A DNA stretch of 64,000 nt from Ambrosia x helenae. Its lineage: Eukaryota; Streptophyta; Magnoliopsida; Asterales; Asteraceae. The position numbers were made by a program, and so were the translations under genes. Every line of letters begins with the position of its first letter. Position 1 is the first letter of the stretch. Below, one piece after another: positions 36,035 through 47,627 of the stretch. Below the pieces are notes generated by a model. It was not told where the DNA came from, did no database searches, and worked only from the letters and a program-made list of their open reading frames with translations. Location: the NCBI GenBank assembly GCA_030844895.1, contig CM061226.1:98307292-98371291 (forward strand), in the 5' to 3' direction.

Positions 36035-36504
36035 TGACGAGGTAGGGCCCAGATAAATCTGGCCCATACCACATTAACATAAGCCCAATAAAGAAAGACC
36101 CAACTAACTCGAAGGAGTCAAATTGGTCAACATAAATAGTCAAATAGAATTAATGCAATAATAGTCAAAAGGCGAAGTCAATGGGCAAACAATCATGCAA
36201 CAATTATCTCTTTTCGCAAAGAGAACGGGAGAATAGCAAAACAGCAGCTATAAAAGGAGGATGAAAGGTAAAAGCAAGATATATCATCATCTCTGTTCCC
36301 ACTCTTACTACTCTCACATTTACCAGAAAACATTACTTATTCTCACGCCGGAGGGTGGTCACAGGGTTACCCCCAATCCTGTGGCGAGTCCTAACGGTGT
36401 TCTCTTTTGCAGGAGCTATCTTTACACTCACTTTGAACGAATTGGGAAGATCTTTTTGTATCATCTAGAAGATTCAGAGCATTACCCAGGTTCTTACTTC
36501 TTCA
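36035..36504 (+). repeat. Tat-2 3' LTR
   Basis: 470 bp, uninterrupted, matching 24963-26275 minus its insertion. Followed by AAAAC at 36505-36509. Confidence 0.95.
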
Positions 36505-36733
36505 AAAACCCATCCTCAGATCTGACCTCACCTCAACTCGAACACTTCAACCCCCGTTCGCCCCTGTCTTCATCACCAGACTTCACTGTCGTCGTCTTCG
36601 TTTTTGGTTTTTGTTCGTTGTTTTTTTTTTGTTGAAGGAGAAAGATCTGGTTGTTTTAGTGTGTGTGTGTTGAGAAGAAAGTGGGACTTATTGTGTGAAT
36701 GCATAATTTTTAGAGAAGTTACGGAGAGCACGT

Positions 36734-39352
36734 TGTAACATCGCCAAAAAATTTCAAATTATGAAACGTATATTATTTACATAACGTACCTAAGTTTTAT
36801 TTCACGACTACACAACTTATATATATATACATACATATATATATGATAATAATAATAATAATATTAAAAACAAATTTCAGATTTTATTAGTAAAAAAAAA
36901 AAAAAAACACAGATTTTATTATTTAGAACTAGTAAACCCAACCCAACCCAACCATATCCCTTGTTCCTGAAGCCCAGTTAAGGCGGCCCAAGACCTGAGC
37001 CCACTGAACCTCGGCCCAAAACCCTCACCCCCTCCCTTCTCTGCTTTAAAATGAAACAAAAAGAATGTGTCCCTCGCGTGTATCGAACCGGGACCAACCC
37101 AAACCCACACACATGTAATAACCACTCGGGCTATGCCCTTTAGTTGGATTTAACCCGACTTCAAATATATTTATAGTCACTTCCATTTTCCTTTTTCCTT
37201 CTCTCTGTGTCACGATCAGTAGCAGTAACAGACATGGATATGGTTCAACAAGGTTGACCAATCAATTGCCATTTTAGCTCTAATTATTATTATAGTTGAC
37301 TTAGGAAACGTAATTATCGTCCTCGTCTGACTTAGATAACCATTGATTACAAACCAATTATCCATAAATTTAACCATATACGCGTATACATTCATGACAA
37401 GGTCAACATTGCCAAATCAAGCATCCAAATCATTCCACTATAAATTGAACGTTACCGAACCTTCACAACTCGCTCACATCTCTCTCTCAACCTCCAATTG
37501 TTCTAAAACATCCCTGATAATTATCAAACTATACGCTGTTTGACTTCTGGTTTGACCGGGCAAACGAGCACGATTCCACACTGTAAGTCTAATCTTCTTG
37601 GTGGGTTTTGTTGGTCGGCAATCAAACAACAAAAGCCCTAATAACAATCGGGTTCATAATGTCTGAATCGTTTGATTGTAATATCTAGGGTTCGTAATTA
37701 TAAATTGGGGATAAACTGAATCTGCTTTGTGTATTTATATATTGTTAACCGGGGATTATCACAACCACTGGCCTAGGCCAAGTGGTTGTGACCAGGGCTT
37801 CCAACCCTGATCACCCGGGTTCGAGTCCCACTACAGCCATATTTTTGTTTCCTTTTTCTTTTAAAACAACAAAGCCTTATTATATATATATATATTTCAT
37901 TTAAACTTGTAAATTCATTTTTAATTATTAAAACCTTGTTAAAAATTCTAAAAAAATTATTTTTAACAAATCTGATGTCAAAGTTTCATCTACCATTTTT
38001 AGTTTTCTGAAATTTATTTATTTAATATTTATAATAATTAAATCAAGTTTATTCTATTTTATTTATAAAAATCTATAAAAATATCAAAACGATCTTATTA
38101 ATTTCCACAAAAATTATCCTAAGTTTTTATAACATTAAACTTTACTGAAATAATTTTTAATTCAGTAAAATCATTTATTTTATATTTTTAATCAATTTTT
38201 GTTAGATTTAATCATAATTAAATCATAATAAATCCAATTTTCATCATTTTTGCACCAAAATTTTATACAAATTATTTTTAATCATTTAGAACAGAAATAT
38301 GATTTTTAAATAGAAATTCTTTAATTTTAGTATTTTTGAATATTAAAGTTAATGGTTGGCAATTTATAATAAATAGATTTAAAAATCTATTTTTAAATGA
38401 AATAATTTTATAAAAATTATTTTTATACTTTAAACACATTCTTGAGACCATCCTAGATTTAACATTTATAAAAAGATTTTTGGTTATTTATTTACTAAAT
38501 TTCTCTCAATTGGCGAATATTTTTGATATTAATCAAACAAGCAATTATCCCCAATTCGAAGCCCTAGAAACTTATAGATTTGTATACTTGATAGACTTAG
38601 ACATATTTATTACCTCATTTTAGGGTGATACTTGATACATTTGGTCAACACATTTCTCAACAGATATAACATTTTACCAAGGTGAGTTTTACATAGCCCC
38701 TTTTCTATTTATCACTATTTTTGGGGTGAAACATGTTTATAACATCATCATTGCAATTCAATCATCAATGTGTCTATGTGTTTTCTATGTTGCATTATGT
38801 CTTGAGCATGATTAGAGTAAGCACCATTCTAGCATAATCATTAACATTGATCAGCCGGCGGTATACATTGATAGATCTATTGGACTGACAATCCCACCCG
38901 GATACGTGCCTCCTACAAAGGTAGCGTGGGTGTTTGTTATCGTATAACATATTGGACCATGAGCGTATGGTATGTATCATTTTATAACAGTCATCAGGGT
39001 TGATTATGCACTCGATTTATTTCTAGTATGTTCTCACATATGGACTAGATTGACATGACACATGAATTGCACAACATTTTATTCAATCATCAAAAACCTA
39101 TGTAATTCTCACCAACTTTTGTTGACCCAAAACATTTTCAACTTAACATGTTTCAGGTTCTATTTGCTTGAAGATTTGATTTGATGCTTGAAGATATGTG
39201 TATAGTTTTTATTCAACTTGATGTACAAATTCTAGAACATTTGTATGTAATTCATTTAAATTATTTAATGGAATTCAATATTCACCATGAGCTACTGAAC
39301 AATCATCGATACGTGACATCCCGATGTTTCCGCCATCGGTTGGGGTGTTACA
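36734..39352 (+). repeat. 5' LTR of the LARD-like family A element
   Basis: 2619 bp. A likely TATA box lies at about 37439 (CTATAAATTGAACG). A tRNA-like Pol III promoter segment is at about 37754-37838, followed by a very AT-rich half. The end shares the TTTCCGCCATCGGTTGGGGTG block with the other family A LTRs. Confidence 0.95.
37754..37838 (+). promoter_or_regulatory. tRNA-derived Pol III promoter segment inside the 5' LTR
   Basis: A near-consensus B box GGTTCGAGTCC is at 37818-37828 and an A-box-like TAGGCCAAGTGG lies about 35 bases upstream. An anticodon-arm-like hairpin sits between them: CAGGG at 37793-37797 and CCCTG at 37805-37809 around a 7-nt loop CTTCCAA. T-runs follow within 15 bases, as Pol III terminators would. 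The acceptor and T stems do not pair well, so this is a tRNA relic or SINE head, not a tRNA gene. Confidence 0.6.
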
Positions 39353-39355
39353 GAT

Positions 39356-39372
39356 TGGTATCAGAGCCATGG
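39356..39372 (+). promoter_or_regulatory. Primer binding site of the LARD-like element
   Basis: TGGTATCAGAGCCATGG, initiator-Met tRNA type, three bases after the LTR. The following leader matches the sequence after 10633. Confidence 0.88.
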
Positions 39373-39896
39373 TTATAGGGAATTAGGTTATTAGAAAAAT
39401 AATCTAGTCTATAACCATAGGATTTAACAAGTACTTGCTTCTTTTACTTGCTATTCTCTATCTCCCTCCTACTTCTTACCTCTAATTTCATCCCTACAAG
39501 AAAGTTGTTCTCCATCAGTGGATCTACTCTTAGACTAATAGGACAAAATCCTCAGGTTTAACCTGAACCCCCTTGAGATCTCGTCGAAGTTCTAGATCTT
39601 AATAACGAACACGTGCAATCTAGAAGGGTGAACGCCTGTATTCTGAGTCTTCTGTCTAGGCTGGCATTGCGCATATATCCCAATCAGACGAGGGACCCGG
39701 ATGCCTACCTGGGAATTCTCGGATGAGTGTTCACTTATAGGCTAAAGCATGTCTTCATATGTTATTAGAATCTGGAATCTTTGATAAGTCCACATTTTCG
39801 TTTATTCGTTTTAATTAATGAATAAATGATTACATTCCTTATATTACCTCATTCATTTCATGCCTCATTGAGACTTCATTGTGTCCCTTACGGATC

Positions 39897-40161
39897 ATGT
39901 CTCCACGTCGTAGCACTCGCAATAACAGTGGTGAAAACCAAGAGGAAAGTAACAACAACCACAACACCAACCACAACAAACAAAAACAACAAAGGTGTTG
40001 ATGCCCGACTGGCTGCGATTATCCACAACCCTGCTCAGGTTACTAATCCTAATCATCCTGGTAAATACAACTATGGTCAATGCTATGAATGTGGAAACCC
40101 AAATCACTTCCGTAACCGATGTCCTAAATTAAACCGAGATCAAGACCCTCCAGCTACCTAA
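39897..40161 (+). pseudogene. gag remnant with one CCHC zinc knuckle
   Basis: ATG 39897 opens a 34-codon frame (MSPRRSTRNNSGEN, then Asn/His-rich) that stops at about 40001. A second frame continues with LAAIIHNPAQ and the zinc knuckle CYECGNPNHFRNRC, ending at 40161. The N and C termini of a Ty3-type gag seem to have been joined by an internal deletion with a frame change. No full protein can be made. It may survive only because the flanking leader is needed for RNA packaging. Confidence 0.75.
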
Positions 40162-40614
40162 CCGCAAGATTCACCATTTGACTATTGGTTGCTTTTATTC
40201 TATGTATTGACGTTATTCGATTCAAGTAATAAAATTCAAGTATTATCATAACATCTGTGTGCATGTTTGTCTGAATGTGAACTAATTGCTATATCTATAA
40301 TCATACTTGCTTGTACAACAATTAGTTAACTACCAAACAACCAGCTTAACGATTGGTAGAGGTCATCATGTCATTCCAACAGTCGGGAGAGGCCCTACCA
40401 CCTGAACGACTGGCGGAGACTATCAGACCTGCTTAACAATCGGTAAAGCCATAAAAGGACGCAAAACCCTAATGTAAGGTAAATTGGTAATTACAGTCCG
40501 GAACGTAATCATGAATTTACAGGTACATTAAGGTAGTGTGAAATCTTATCAAGGTTTTCAGTAGTTAACCAATTGTAGGACTAGTGTTTCCCTTAACTTC
40601 GGGACGAAGTTCCT

Positions 40615-40629
40615 AAAAGTAGGGGAGAC
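40615..40629 (+). promoter_or_regulatory. Polypurine tract of the LARD-like element
   Basis: Purine-rich AAAAGTAGGGGAGAC lies directly before the 3' LTR. Confidence 0.7.
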
Positions 40630-43247
40630 TGTAACATCGCCAAAAAATTTCAAATTATGAAACGTATATTATTTACATAACGTACCTAAGTTTTATTTCA
40701 CGACTACACAACTTATATATATATACATACATATATATATGATAATAATAATAATAATAATATTAAAAACAAATTTCAGATTTTATTAGTAAAAAAAAAA
40801 AACACAGATTTTATTATTTAGAACTAGTAAACCCAACCCAACCCAACCATATCCCTTGTTCCTGAAGCCCAGTTAAGGCGGCCCAAGACCTGAGCCCACT
40901 GAACCTCGGCCCAAAACCCTCACCCCCTCCCTTCTCTGCTTTAAAATGAAACAAAAAGAATGTGTCCCTCGCGTGTATCGAACCGGGACCAACCCAAACC
41001 CACACACATGTAATAACCACTCGGGCTATGCCCTTTAGTTGGATTTAACCCGACTTCAAATATATTTATAGTCACTTCCATTTTCCTTTTTCCTTCTCTC
41101 TGTGTCATGATCAGTAGCAGTAACAGACATGGATATGGTTCAACAAGGTTGACCAATCAATTGCCATTTTAGCTCTAATTATTATTATAGTTGACTTAGG
41201 AAACGTAATTATCGGCCTCGTCTGACTTAGATAACCATTGATTACAAACCAATTATCCATAAATTTAACCATATACGCGTATACATTCATGACAAGGTCA
41301 ACATTGCCAAATCAAGCATCCAAATCATTCCACTATAAATTGAACGTTACCGAACCTTCACAACTCGCTCACATCTCTCTCTCAACCTCCAATTGTTCTA
41401 AAACATCCCTGATAATTATCAAACTATACGCTGTTTGACTTCTGGTTTGACCGGGCAAACGAGCACGATTCCACACTGTAAGTCTAATCTTCTTGGTGGG
41501 TTTTGTTGGTCGGCAATCAAACAACAAAAGCCCTAATAACAATCGGGTTCATAATGTCTGAATCGTTTGATTGTAATATCTAGGGTTCGTAATTATAAAT
41601 TGGGGATAAACTGAATCTGCTTTGTGTATTTATATATTGTTAACCGGGGATTATCACAACCACTGGCCTAGGCCAAGTGGTTGTGACCAGGGCTTCCAAC
41701 CCTGATCACCCGGGTTCGAGTCCCACTACAGCCATATTTTTGTTTCCTTTTTCTTTTAAAACAACAAAGCCTTATTATATATATATATATATATTTCATT
41801 TAAACTTGTAAATTCATTTTTAATTATTAAAACCTTGTTAAAAATTCTAAAAAAATTATTTTTAACAAATCTGATGTCAAAGTTTCATCTACCATTTTTA
41901 GTTTTCTGAAATTTATTTATTTAATATTTATAATAATTAAATCAAGTTTATTCTATTTTATTTATAAAAATCTATAAAAATATCAAAACGATCTTATTAA
42001 TTTCCACAAAAATTATCCTAAGTTTTTATAACATTAAACTTTACTGAAATAATTTTTAATTCAGTAAAATCATTTATTTTATATTTTTAATCAATTTTTG
42101 TTAGATTTAATCATAATTAAATCATAATAAATCCAATTTTCATCATTTTTGCACCAAAATTTTATACAAATTATTTTTAATCATTTAGAACAGAAATATG
42201 ATTTTTAAATAGAAATTCTTTAATTTTAGTATTTTTGAATATTAAAGTTAATGGTTGGCAATTTATAATAAATAGATTTAAAAATCTATTTTTAAATGAA
42301 ATAATTTTATAAAAATTATTTTTATACTTTAAACACATTCTTGAGACCATCCTAGATTTAACATTTATAAAAAGATTTTTGGTTATTTATTTACTAAATT
42401 TCTCTCAATTGGCGAATATTTTTGATATTAATCAAACAAGCAATTATCCCCAATTCGAAGCCCTAGAAACTTATAGATTTGTATACTTGATAGACTTAGA
42501 CATATTTATTACCTCATTTTAGGGTGATACTTGATACATTTGGTCAACACATTTCTCAACAGATATAACATTTTACCAAGGTGAGTTTTACATAGCCCCT
42601 TTTCTATTTATCACTATTTTGGGGTGAAACATGTTTATAACATCATCATTGCAATTCAATCATCAATGTGTCTATGTGTTTTCTATGTTGCATTATGTCT
42701 TGAGCATGATTAGAGTAAGCACCATTCTAGCATAATCATTAACATTGATCAGCCGGCGGTATACATTGATAGATCTATTGGACTGACAATCCCACCCGAT
42801 ACGTGCCTCCTACAAAGGTAGCGTGGGTGTTTGTTATCGTATAACATATTGGACCATGAGCGTATGGTATGTATCATTTTATAACAGTCATCAGGGTTGA
42901 TTATGCACTCGATTTATTTCTAGTATGTTCTCACATATGGACTAGATTGACATGACACATGAATTGCACAACATTTTATTCAATCATCAAAAACCTATGT
43001 AATTCTCACCAACTTTTGTTGACCCAAAACATTTTCAACTTAACATGTTTCAGGTTCTATTTGCTTGAAGATTTGATTTGATGCTTGAAGATATGTGTAT
43101 AGTTTTATTCAACTTGATGTACAAATTCTAGAACATTTGTATGTAATTCATTTAAATTATTTAATGGAATTCAATATTCACCATGAGCTACTGAACAATC
43201 ATCGATACGTGACATCCCGATGTTTCCGCCATCGGTTGGGTGTTACA
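40630..43247 (+). repeat. 3' LTR of the LARD-like family A element
   Basis: 2618 bp. It lacks one base compared with the 5' LTR in several short homopolymers (for example GGTTGGGTG at the end where the 5' copy has GGTTGGGGTG). Followed by CACGT at 43248. Confidence 0.95.
41650..41736 (+). promoter_or_regulatory. tRNA-derived Pol III promoter segment inside the 3' LTR
   Basis: Second copy of the segment at 37754-37838, with the B box at 41713-41723. Carried along by LTR duplication and unchanged in the boxes. Confidence 0.6.
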
Positions 43248-43627
43248 CACGTGGAGTGTGGTTTGAATGGATTTCAGGTAAGGTATTGAATGGAGGTATT
43301 GAATGGAGTGTGGTTTGCTGAACAAAAAAAAAGGGGTTTTGGTTTGGAGTTCAGGTAGGGTGGTGGTGGTTAGAGGAGGAGGAGTGGTGTTGGTGGTTTG
43401 AAGATGGGGTGGTGATGGTGATGGTGGTTTGCACAGGGAGAAGAGGTTTTTATTTTTTTTATATGGTGAGGGTATTTTGGTCATTTTACATGACTTAACT
43501 GATAAAATTTAACGATGTTAGCTGATAGGGACCAAAATGTTATAAACTGTCAACGTTGGGGACCATTGAAAAGTTATGGGGGCATACGTGAAATTTGGGC
43601 AAACCACAGGGACCATCCGTGCACTTT

Positions 43628-46204
43628 ACTTTAGTCTAAAATTGCATTTTTGCTAATATTTTTTTCTATAAGTGTTGATAGTAAGATAAGTAAACAAGTT
43701 TTTTCTTAAACAAGTTCAATTAAAGTAAATAATGGGCAAAATTGAATTCCATTAAAAAAAACTAGTAGCAATGCCCGCGCGTTGCTGCGGGTACGTATAT
43801 TTTAGTGTCGCACGTTGTGCCAAGGTTTAACATATCTTGTTTATAACCATTTTACTGCAATATAGGATTTCATGCTAAGCATGTGATTTTTAACAAACCA
43901 ATTGACATATAAAAAAACAAATGTTAGAGATGGAAGAAGAGGATACGCATAAGTAAATCGTTACAAAGCACGCCATTAATGTAGACGACATTATGCATTA
44001 GTAGTAGGCGTCGTGTAATTTTTAGGATCAAGTTTGTGATAAGTTTTGTAGAAGTTTCTAGGTTAGAGGTCAAGTCAAAAACTTTTAAATATAGGATGCA
44101 GGTGAAGAATAAGAATGTACCCGACAGTGAACCTAAGGGGTTGACAATACCTTCAAACTCTTGTCACAACGGTTTGGATGGAAACATCGCAACATGGTCC
44201 TTCACAACCGCAGAAGGTGAAGAACTGGTGTCAGTTAGAGTGGGATACATAGATAATAGATGGTATTTTAGCAGACTCTAATGTGAAAAGGATTAGAAAT
44301 TGAAAAGCAGTTTTAGTGCTTGTGTGAATTGGTTTGGTTTGGTTTGGAATAGCTGAATTTCATATTAGTGTTAACATTAGAAGACTTTAATATGTAACTT
44401 ACTTGGCAAGTGGTTCGACTGTAAATGCACAGGTAGTGGAAGGCACTTCACAAACGCTATGGTTAATAATTAACCTGACCTATGAGTTATGTTTTTTAAA
44501 AGTATTTTAAACGTTGTCCTACATAAACACATGTTGTATTTCATGTCTAAAATTGCTTAGTCCACAAAGAAAAGCAAAGCAAGACATACACGAGAACATC
44601 ACCATCATCATCGCACAATGCACAAACAGAATCATATAAGCCATAAACGCCGTCATCATTTTTAGCGATTCCGGCCTTCGTAATTTCTTGTTAAATTAGC
44701 CTTTACCTCAAAACAGTATCAAATAATCCTCTTAACGATTTATATTAATTAATTATTTTTACAGCATTAAAAATTTTCCATAACCTTATGAACAACGCCG
44801 GACGACCCAACTTTCGGTAGCTCCATACGCCAAACTTGAAGAAACTGCCAACATAGTATGGGTCAATACAAAAAACAAATATATAAGCATACAAAGTAAT
44901 GAAAGAATGAAATGTATACTTTAATAGAACTAAACAAGTCGAAACTACATTAGGTATATACACTCACGCAGATATGCATTCAACAATGTTGTCAAAACTA
45001 CTTCAGGTACTTTGCCCTGTCTAAATCTAATATATATTGGTATCGACAAATCGATAGAGCAATATAGATTTGAGTCCAAAAAAACATGTGAATAGATGCC
45101 ATCTTAAACAAACAGAAGTGTAAAGTTAAATAACTATGTGATGCTGATACACTCATACACAGATCACCAGGAATGGTCAAGATCTTTAACAATGGCGTAA
45201 ACCATATTACGTGCATTTATTGTAAAAAAATTATAAAATTTACAGCAACAACCATTCCACCAAAGTAACCAACACTAATGCATCAGCACGACTGTACGAG
45301 GATCTAAAATCTAATAGCAAAAGAATTTTTATTTTTATTCAAGAAATAGTCAATCAGGCCAACTGCAATTAAGAAGCTTCAAATACACGCATCTACATAA
45401 ATATACATAAAGCTCTGTTTTACCATCTTAATCTAATAGTGATCAAAATGAAAATTTGCTGGCTAGGTTAACAATAACATATAGTTACATAAAAAATCTC
45501 ATATAAAAGAAACAAAAATGAACCTAGCCTGCAAACCAAATATGCACCATGAGTTCTTTAAGTTTTAGCTATAGTAACACAGAACAATAAGAGTAAAGTG
45601 GAAAACTCTTCTATCACTTATATTTTGTTACACAACCAAAGTATTGATTTGGTTAGCTCTATTATCACTTAAAAAGTATTCAACTCAAACCTCACAACAA
45701 AGGAATTGATTTGCTTATCTCAATTATTACTTACAAAGCATTAAATTCAAACCTCCCATAGATAAATAAGAGAATTGACAACTTTGAACTATATTAAAAC
45801 GAAAGCCATAAACAGCAAAAACATATATTTGACTATCTAACTAAAAAGTCTTGTGTCTGTAATACATTATACCAACTAAAAAGTCTTGTATTGCTTATAT
45901 TTTGTTAAACAACCAAAGTATTGATTTGATTTTCTCAAACATATAGAAACACACTAAGTAGCTAAAGTGGTACCTGATCTCAATTATAGGCAAACATCTC
46001 CTATAAAACTTACCTATTCAGCAAAAAAAAAGGCCAACCTCTCCTATACAATTTACCTATTTATCAAAAAATTCAAGAAGTTACTGTTTTAAATCACACA
46101 TACTTTGTTTCCAACATCTCAGTTTGTTTTATTTCGCAATCAATTAAATTTCCCATATGTTTAGAAAATCCTCAAGTTATATTAGTGAATCAGTTGTAGG
46201 CTGG
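43628..46204. other. Intergenic DNA with no supported gene
   Basis: A repeat-like motif (CAATGCCCGCGCGTTGCTGC) is at about 43770. An 81-codon ORF at 44036-44281 (for example HNGLDGNIATWSFTTAEGEEL) reads like a gene fragment but I cannot assign it. Around 45615-45950 a phrase ACAACCAAAGTATTGATTTG recurs, and there is a diverged ~70-bp duplication at about 45630-45755. The rest is AT-rich without motifs. Confidence 0.4.
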
Positions 46205-47009
46205 CATTGTACTGGTTGGATTCGAACCTCGTTTAGGACTTGATTGATGCTTCTGGTGTTCCCAGGTTTCGCGCATTTAACAGCCACTATCGCGCCATCC
46301 TCCATCACACTTTATATACTTCTCCAAACCCTCCAACACCAAGAAGATCGTTTTTCAAGAAGTGTTAGTTTCCTTTTTAATCTCTTTGCTTGTGAAGACT
46401 TTGGCCAACTGTCCAATACCATTCGCCCTTCTCTCGCTCACGAGCAAGGCGTTTTCGTTCTGCTTTGCTTTTTTTATGGCAAATAAGTATCACCAACCCA
46501 AATGCAGTCGTTAAAAACATTATACCACACGTGCATACCGTAGATGCGACAAGTACTGTCTGTTTTCTTCTGGCCTTTAATAGTTCTGCAACAAAATGAT
46601 CAAGTAATTAATATGTTCTTCGATGCTAAAATGTAATATTAAAGAGCAATGGTTAACTACTAATCACCTACCTTTAACACACTGACCAGCCACTGCATCC
46701 CAGAGGAATGCAGACTTGCATAAACACCTTTGTGATCCGTGGTGAGCATCCCTGCAAGTGGAGTTCGAGTCGCATTGAGCCTGTTTTGTACACACTGGCT
46801 CTGGTGGTGGGGTCCACACCAACTTCACAGCAGGATCCGGCCACTTGTTAAAAGGCAACGAGCTGTTAAGATTAACGAAGCTGTTGTACGCCCTGCATCG
46901 ATTCATGGGTAGCCGAAGTGCATACTGGCTTGTAAAGCTTCCTTTAAAAAACGAACAACGTGGTGACTTCCTGCACACAGACATCAAAGGTGACCCATTC
47001 ACATAAGCT
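46205..47009 (-). pseudogene. Wall-associated-kinase-like receptor pseudogene (WAKL14/20 type), truncated
   Basis: Exon 47009-46672 encodes part of the extracellular region: Cys-rich, with LPFNKWPDPAVKLVW and CDSNSTC, then RCLCKSAFLWDAVAGQC. It has a good acceptor (TTGCAG) and donor (GTAGGT). The next exon gives a transmembrane helix (ACGIMFLTTAFGLVILI-like) and the juxtamembrane KAERKRLARERE. The kinase N-lobe follows in broken frames: AKVFTSKEIKKETNT, LLGVGGFGEVYK (glycine loop), then DGAIVAVKCAK (the ATP-binding Lys) and QVLNEVRI. There are at least two frameshifts, and homology stops at about 46205, before the catalytic loop. No signal-peptide exon was found upstream. Clearly non-functional as a kinase. 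Confidence 0.8.
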
Positions 47010-47627
47010 CTGCAAGGAAAACATAAACCTAAAAAGTAGAACTAATTGAAATCATTGTACCTTCTTCTTATGTCTAGTGTGTTGCCTACGTTTCAATGTT
47101 GGCTACAACACTCAAGATACTAAAACCACAACTCAATATTTCTTTTTAACCTATTCGTAGCCATCTGATAAGCCTCAACGCCATCTGATAAGCCTCAACA
47201 ATCCTCAAAATTCCATAAAAATCCAAATACTACGGCTTCATCTTCGAACTCTTCACAACTATGAACACTAATTCATGTAATTATAAAAAAAGTGCAATAG
47301 AAGTTTAGAGTTACATAATCAATTAGGTACAAATAAATAGATTAGACCTGAACATTTCTCCATATAAGTTCAGAACCTCAAGTTGTAATTCTAAACCTTT
47401 TGCAATTCAACCTCCACGAAACTTATAAAAACAAAAGGAGAAAGAAAAAGTAAGAAGCAACAACATTTTTTAAGAAGCCAACAAAAAAAATAAGTGACAA
47501 ACTATTACCTCTGTTCATTCTAGTCATCTTATTCAATTGACCTCCACTGGCCGGCACCAATCACTCCAAATCCTACTTGAATTCTCATCGCATATATTAA
47601 AGCAACAACTGATTGATATAGAGAAAC

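Larger units (their letters stand above)
24963..36504 (+). mobile_element. Tat-2: complete Ty3/gypsy (Tat-lineage) retrotransposon, plus strand
   Basis: Has a 5-bp target duplication AAAAC (24958-24962 and 36505-36509). LTRs are 24963-26275 (470 bp once the inserted solo LTR is removed) and 36035-36504 (470 bp), with 5 differences by eye. Order: LTR, primer site, decayed gag-pol, antisense module on the minus strand, polypurine tract, LTR. The same gene order as Tat-1 shows that the antisense module is ancestral to both, although their LTRs are unrelated in sequence. Confidence 0.95.
36734..43247 (+). mobile_element. Young non-autonomous family A element with 2.6-kb LTRs (LARD-like)
   Basis: LTRs 36734-39352 (2619 bp) and 40630-43247 (2618 bp) start TGTAACA and end TGTTACA. 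They are flanked by CACGT at 36729-36733 and 43248-43252. By eye the LTRs differ by about two substitutions (near 37208/41107 and 37318/41216) plus small indels in homopolymers and microsatellites. The internal region is only 1277 bp and has a primer site and a gag remnant, but no protease, RT or integrase. It must have been mobilised by proteins from another element, recently. Confidence 0.95.
24414..43627. mobile_element. Mutator-like element with long terminal inverted repeats, split by two LTR elements
   Basis: If Tat-2 (24963-36504) and the family A element (36734-43247) are removed, about 1.1-1.2 kb remains. Its left end (from about 24414, CTGTGGTTTG) and the reverse complement of its right end (to about 43627) match over at least 28 positions at roughly 80 percent. 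They match again further in (CAGTTAAG followed by AAAATACCC). The centre is CT-rich with CCACCACCAG-type words resembling a gene 5' end. Long inverted repeats around gene-like sequence suggest a Mutator or Pack-MULE type. I found no clear 9-bp target duplication, so the ends are approximate. Confidence 0.5.

Noticed and set aside
37754..37838. A functional nuclear tRNA gene
   Set aside because: The anticodon-like arm is good, but the acceptor and T stems do not pair; better called a tRNA relic.
36919..41156. Identical minus-strand ORFs at 36919-37261 and 40814-41156
   Set aside because: They lie in the two LTRs of the LARD-like element; no protein features.
44036..44281. Stand-alone 81-aa gene
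   Set aside because: Peptide looks coding-like but has no recognisable domain, splice context or flanking gene structure; kept only as a note.
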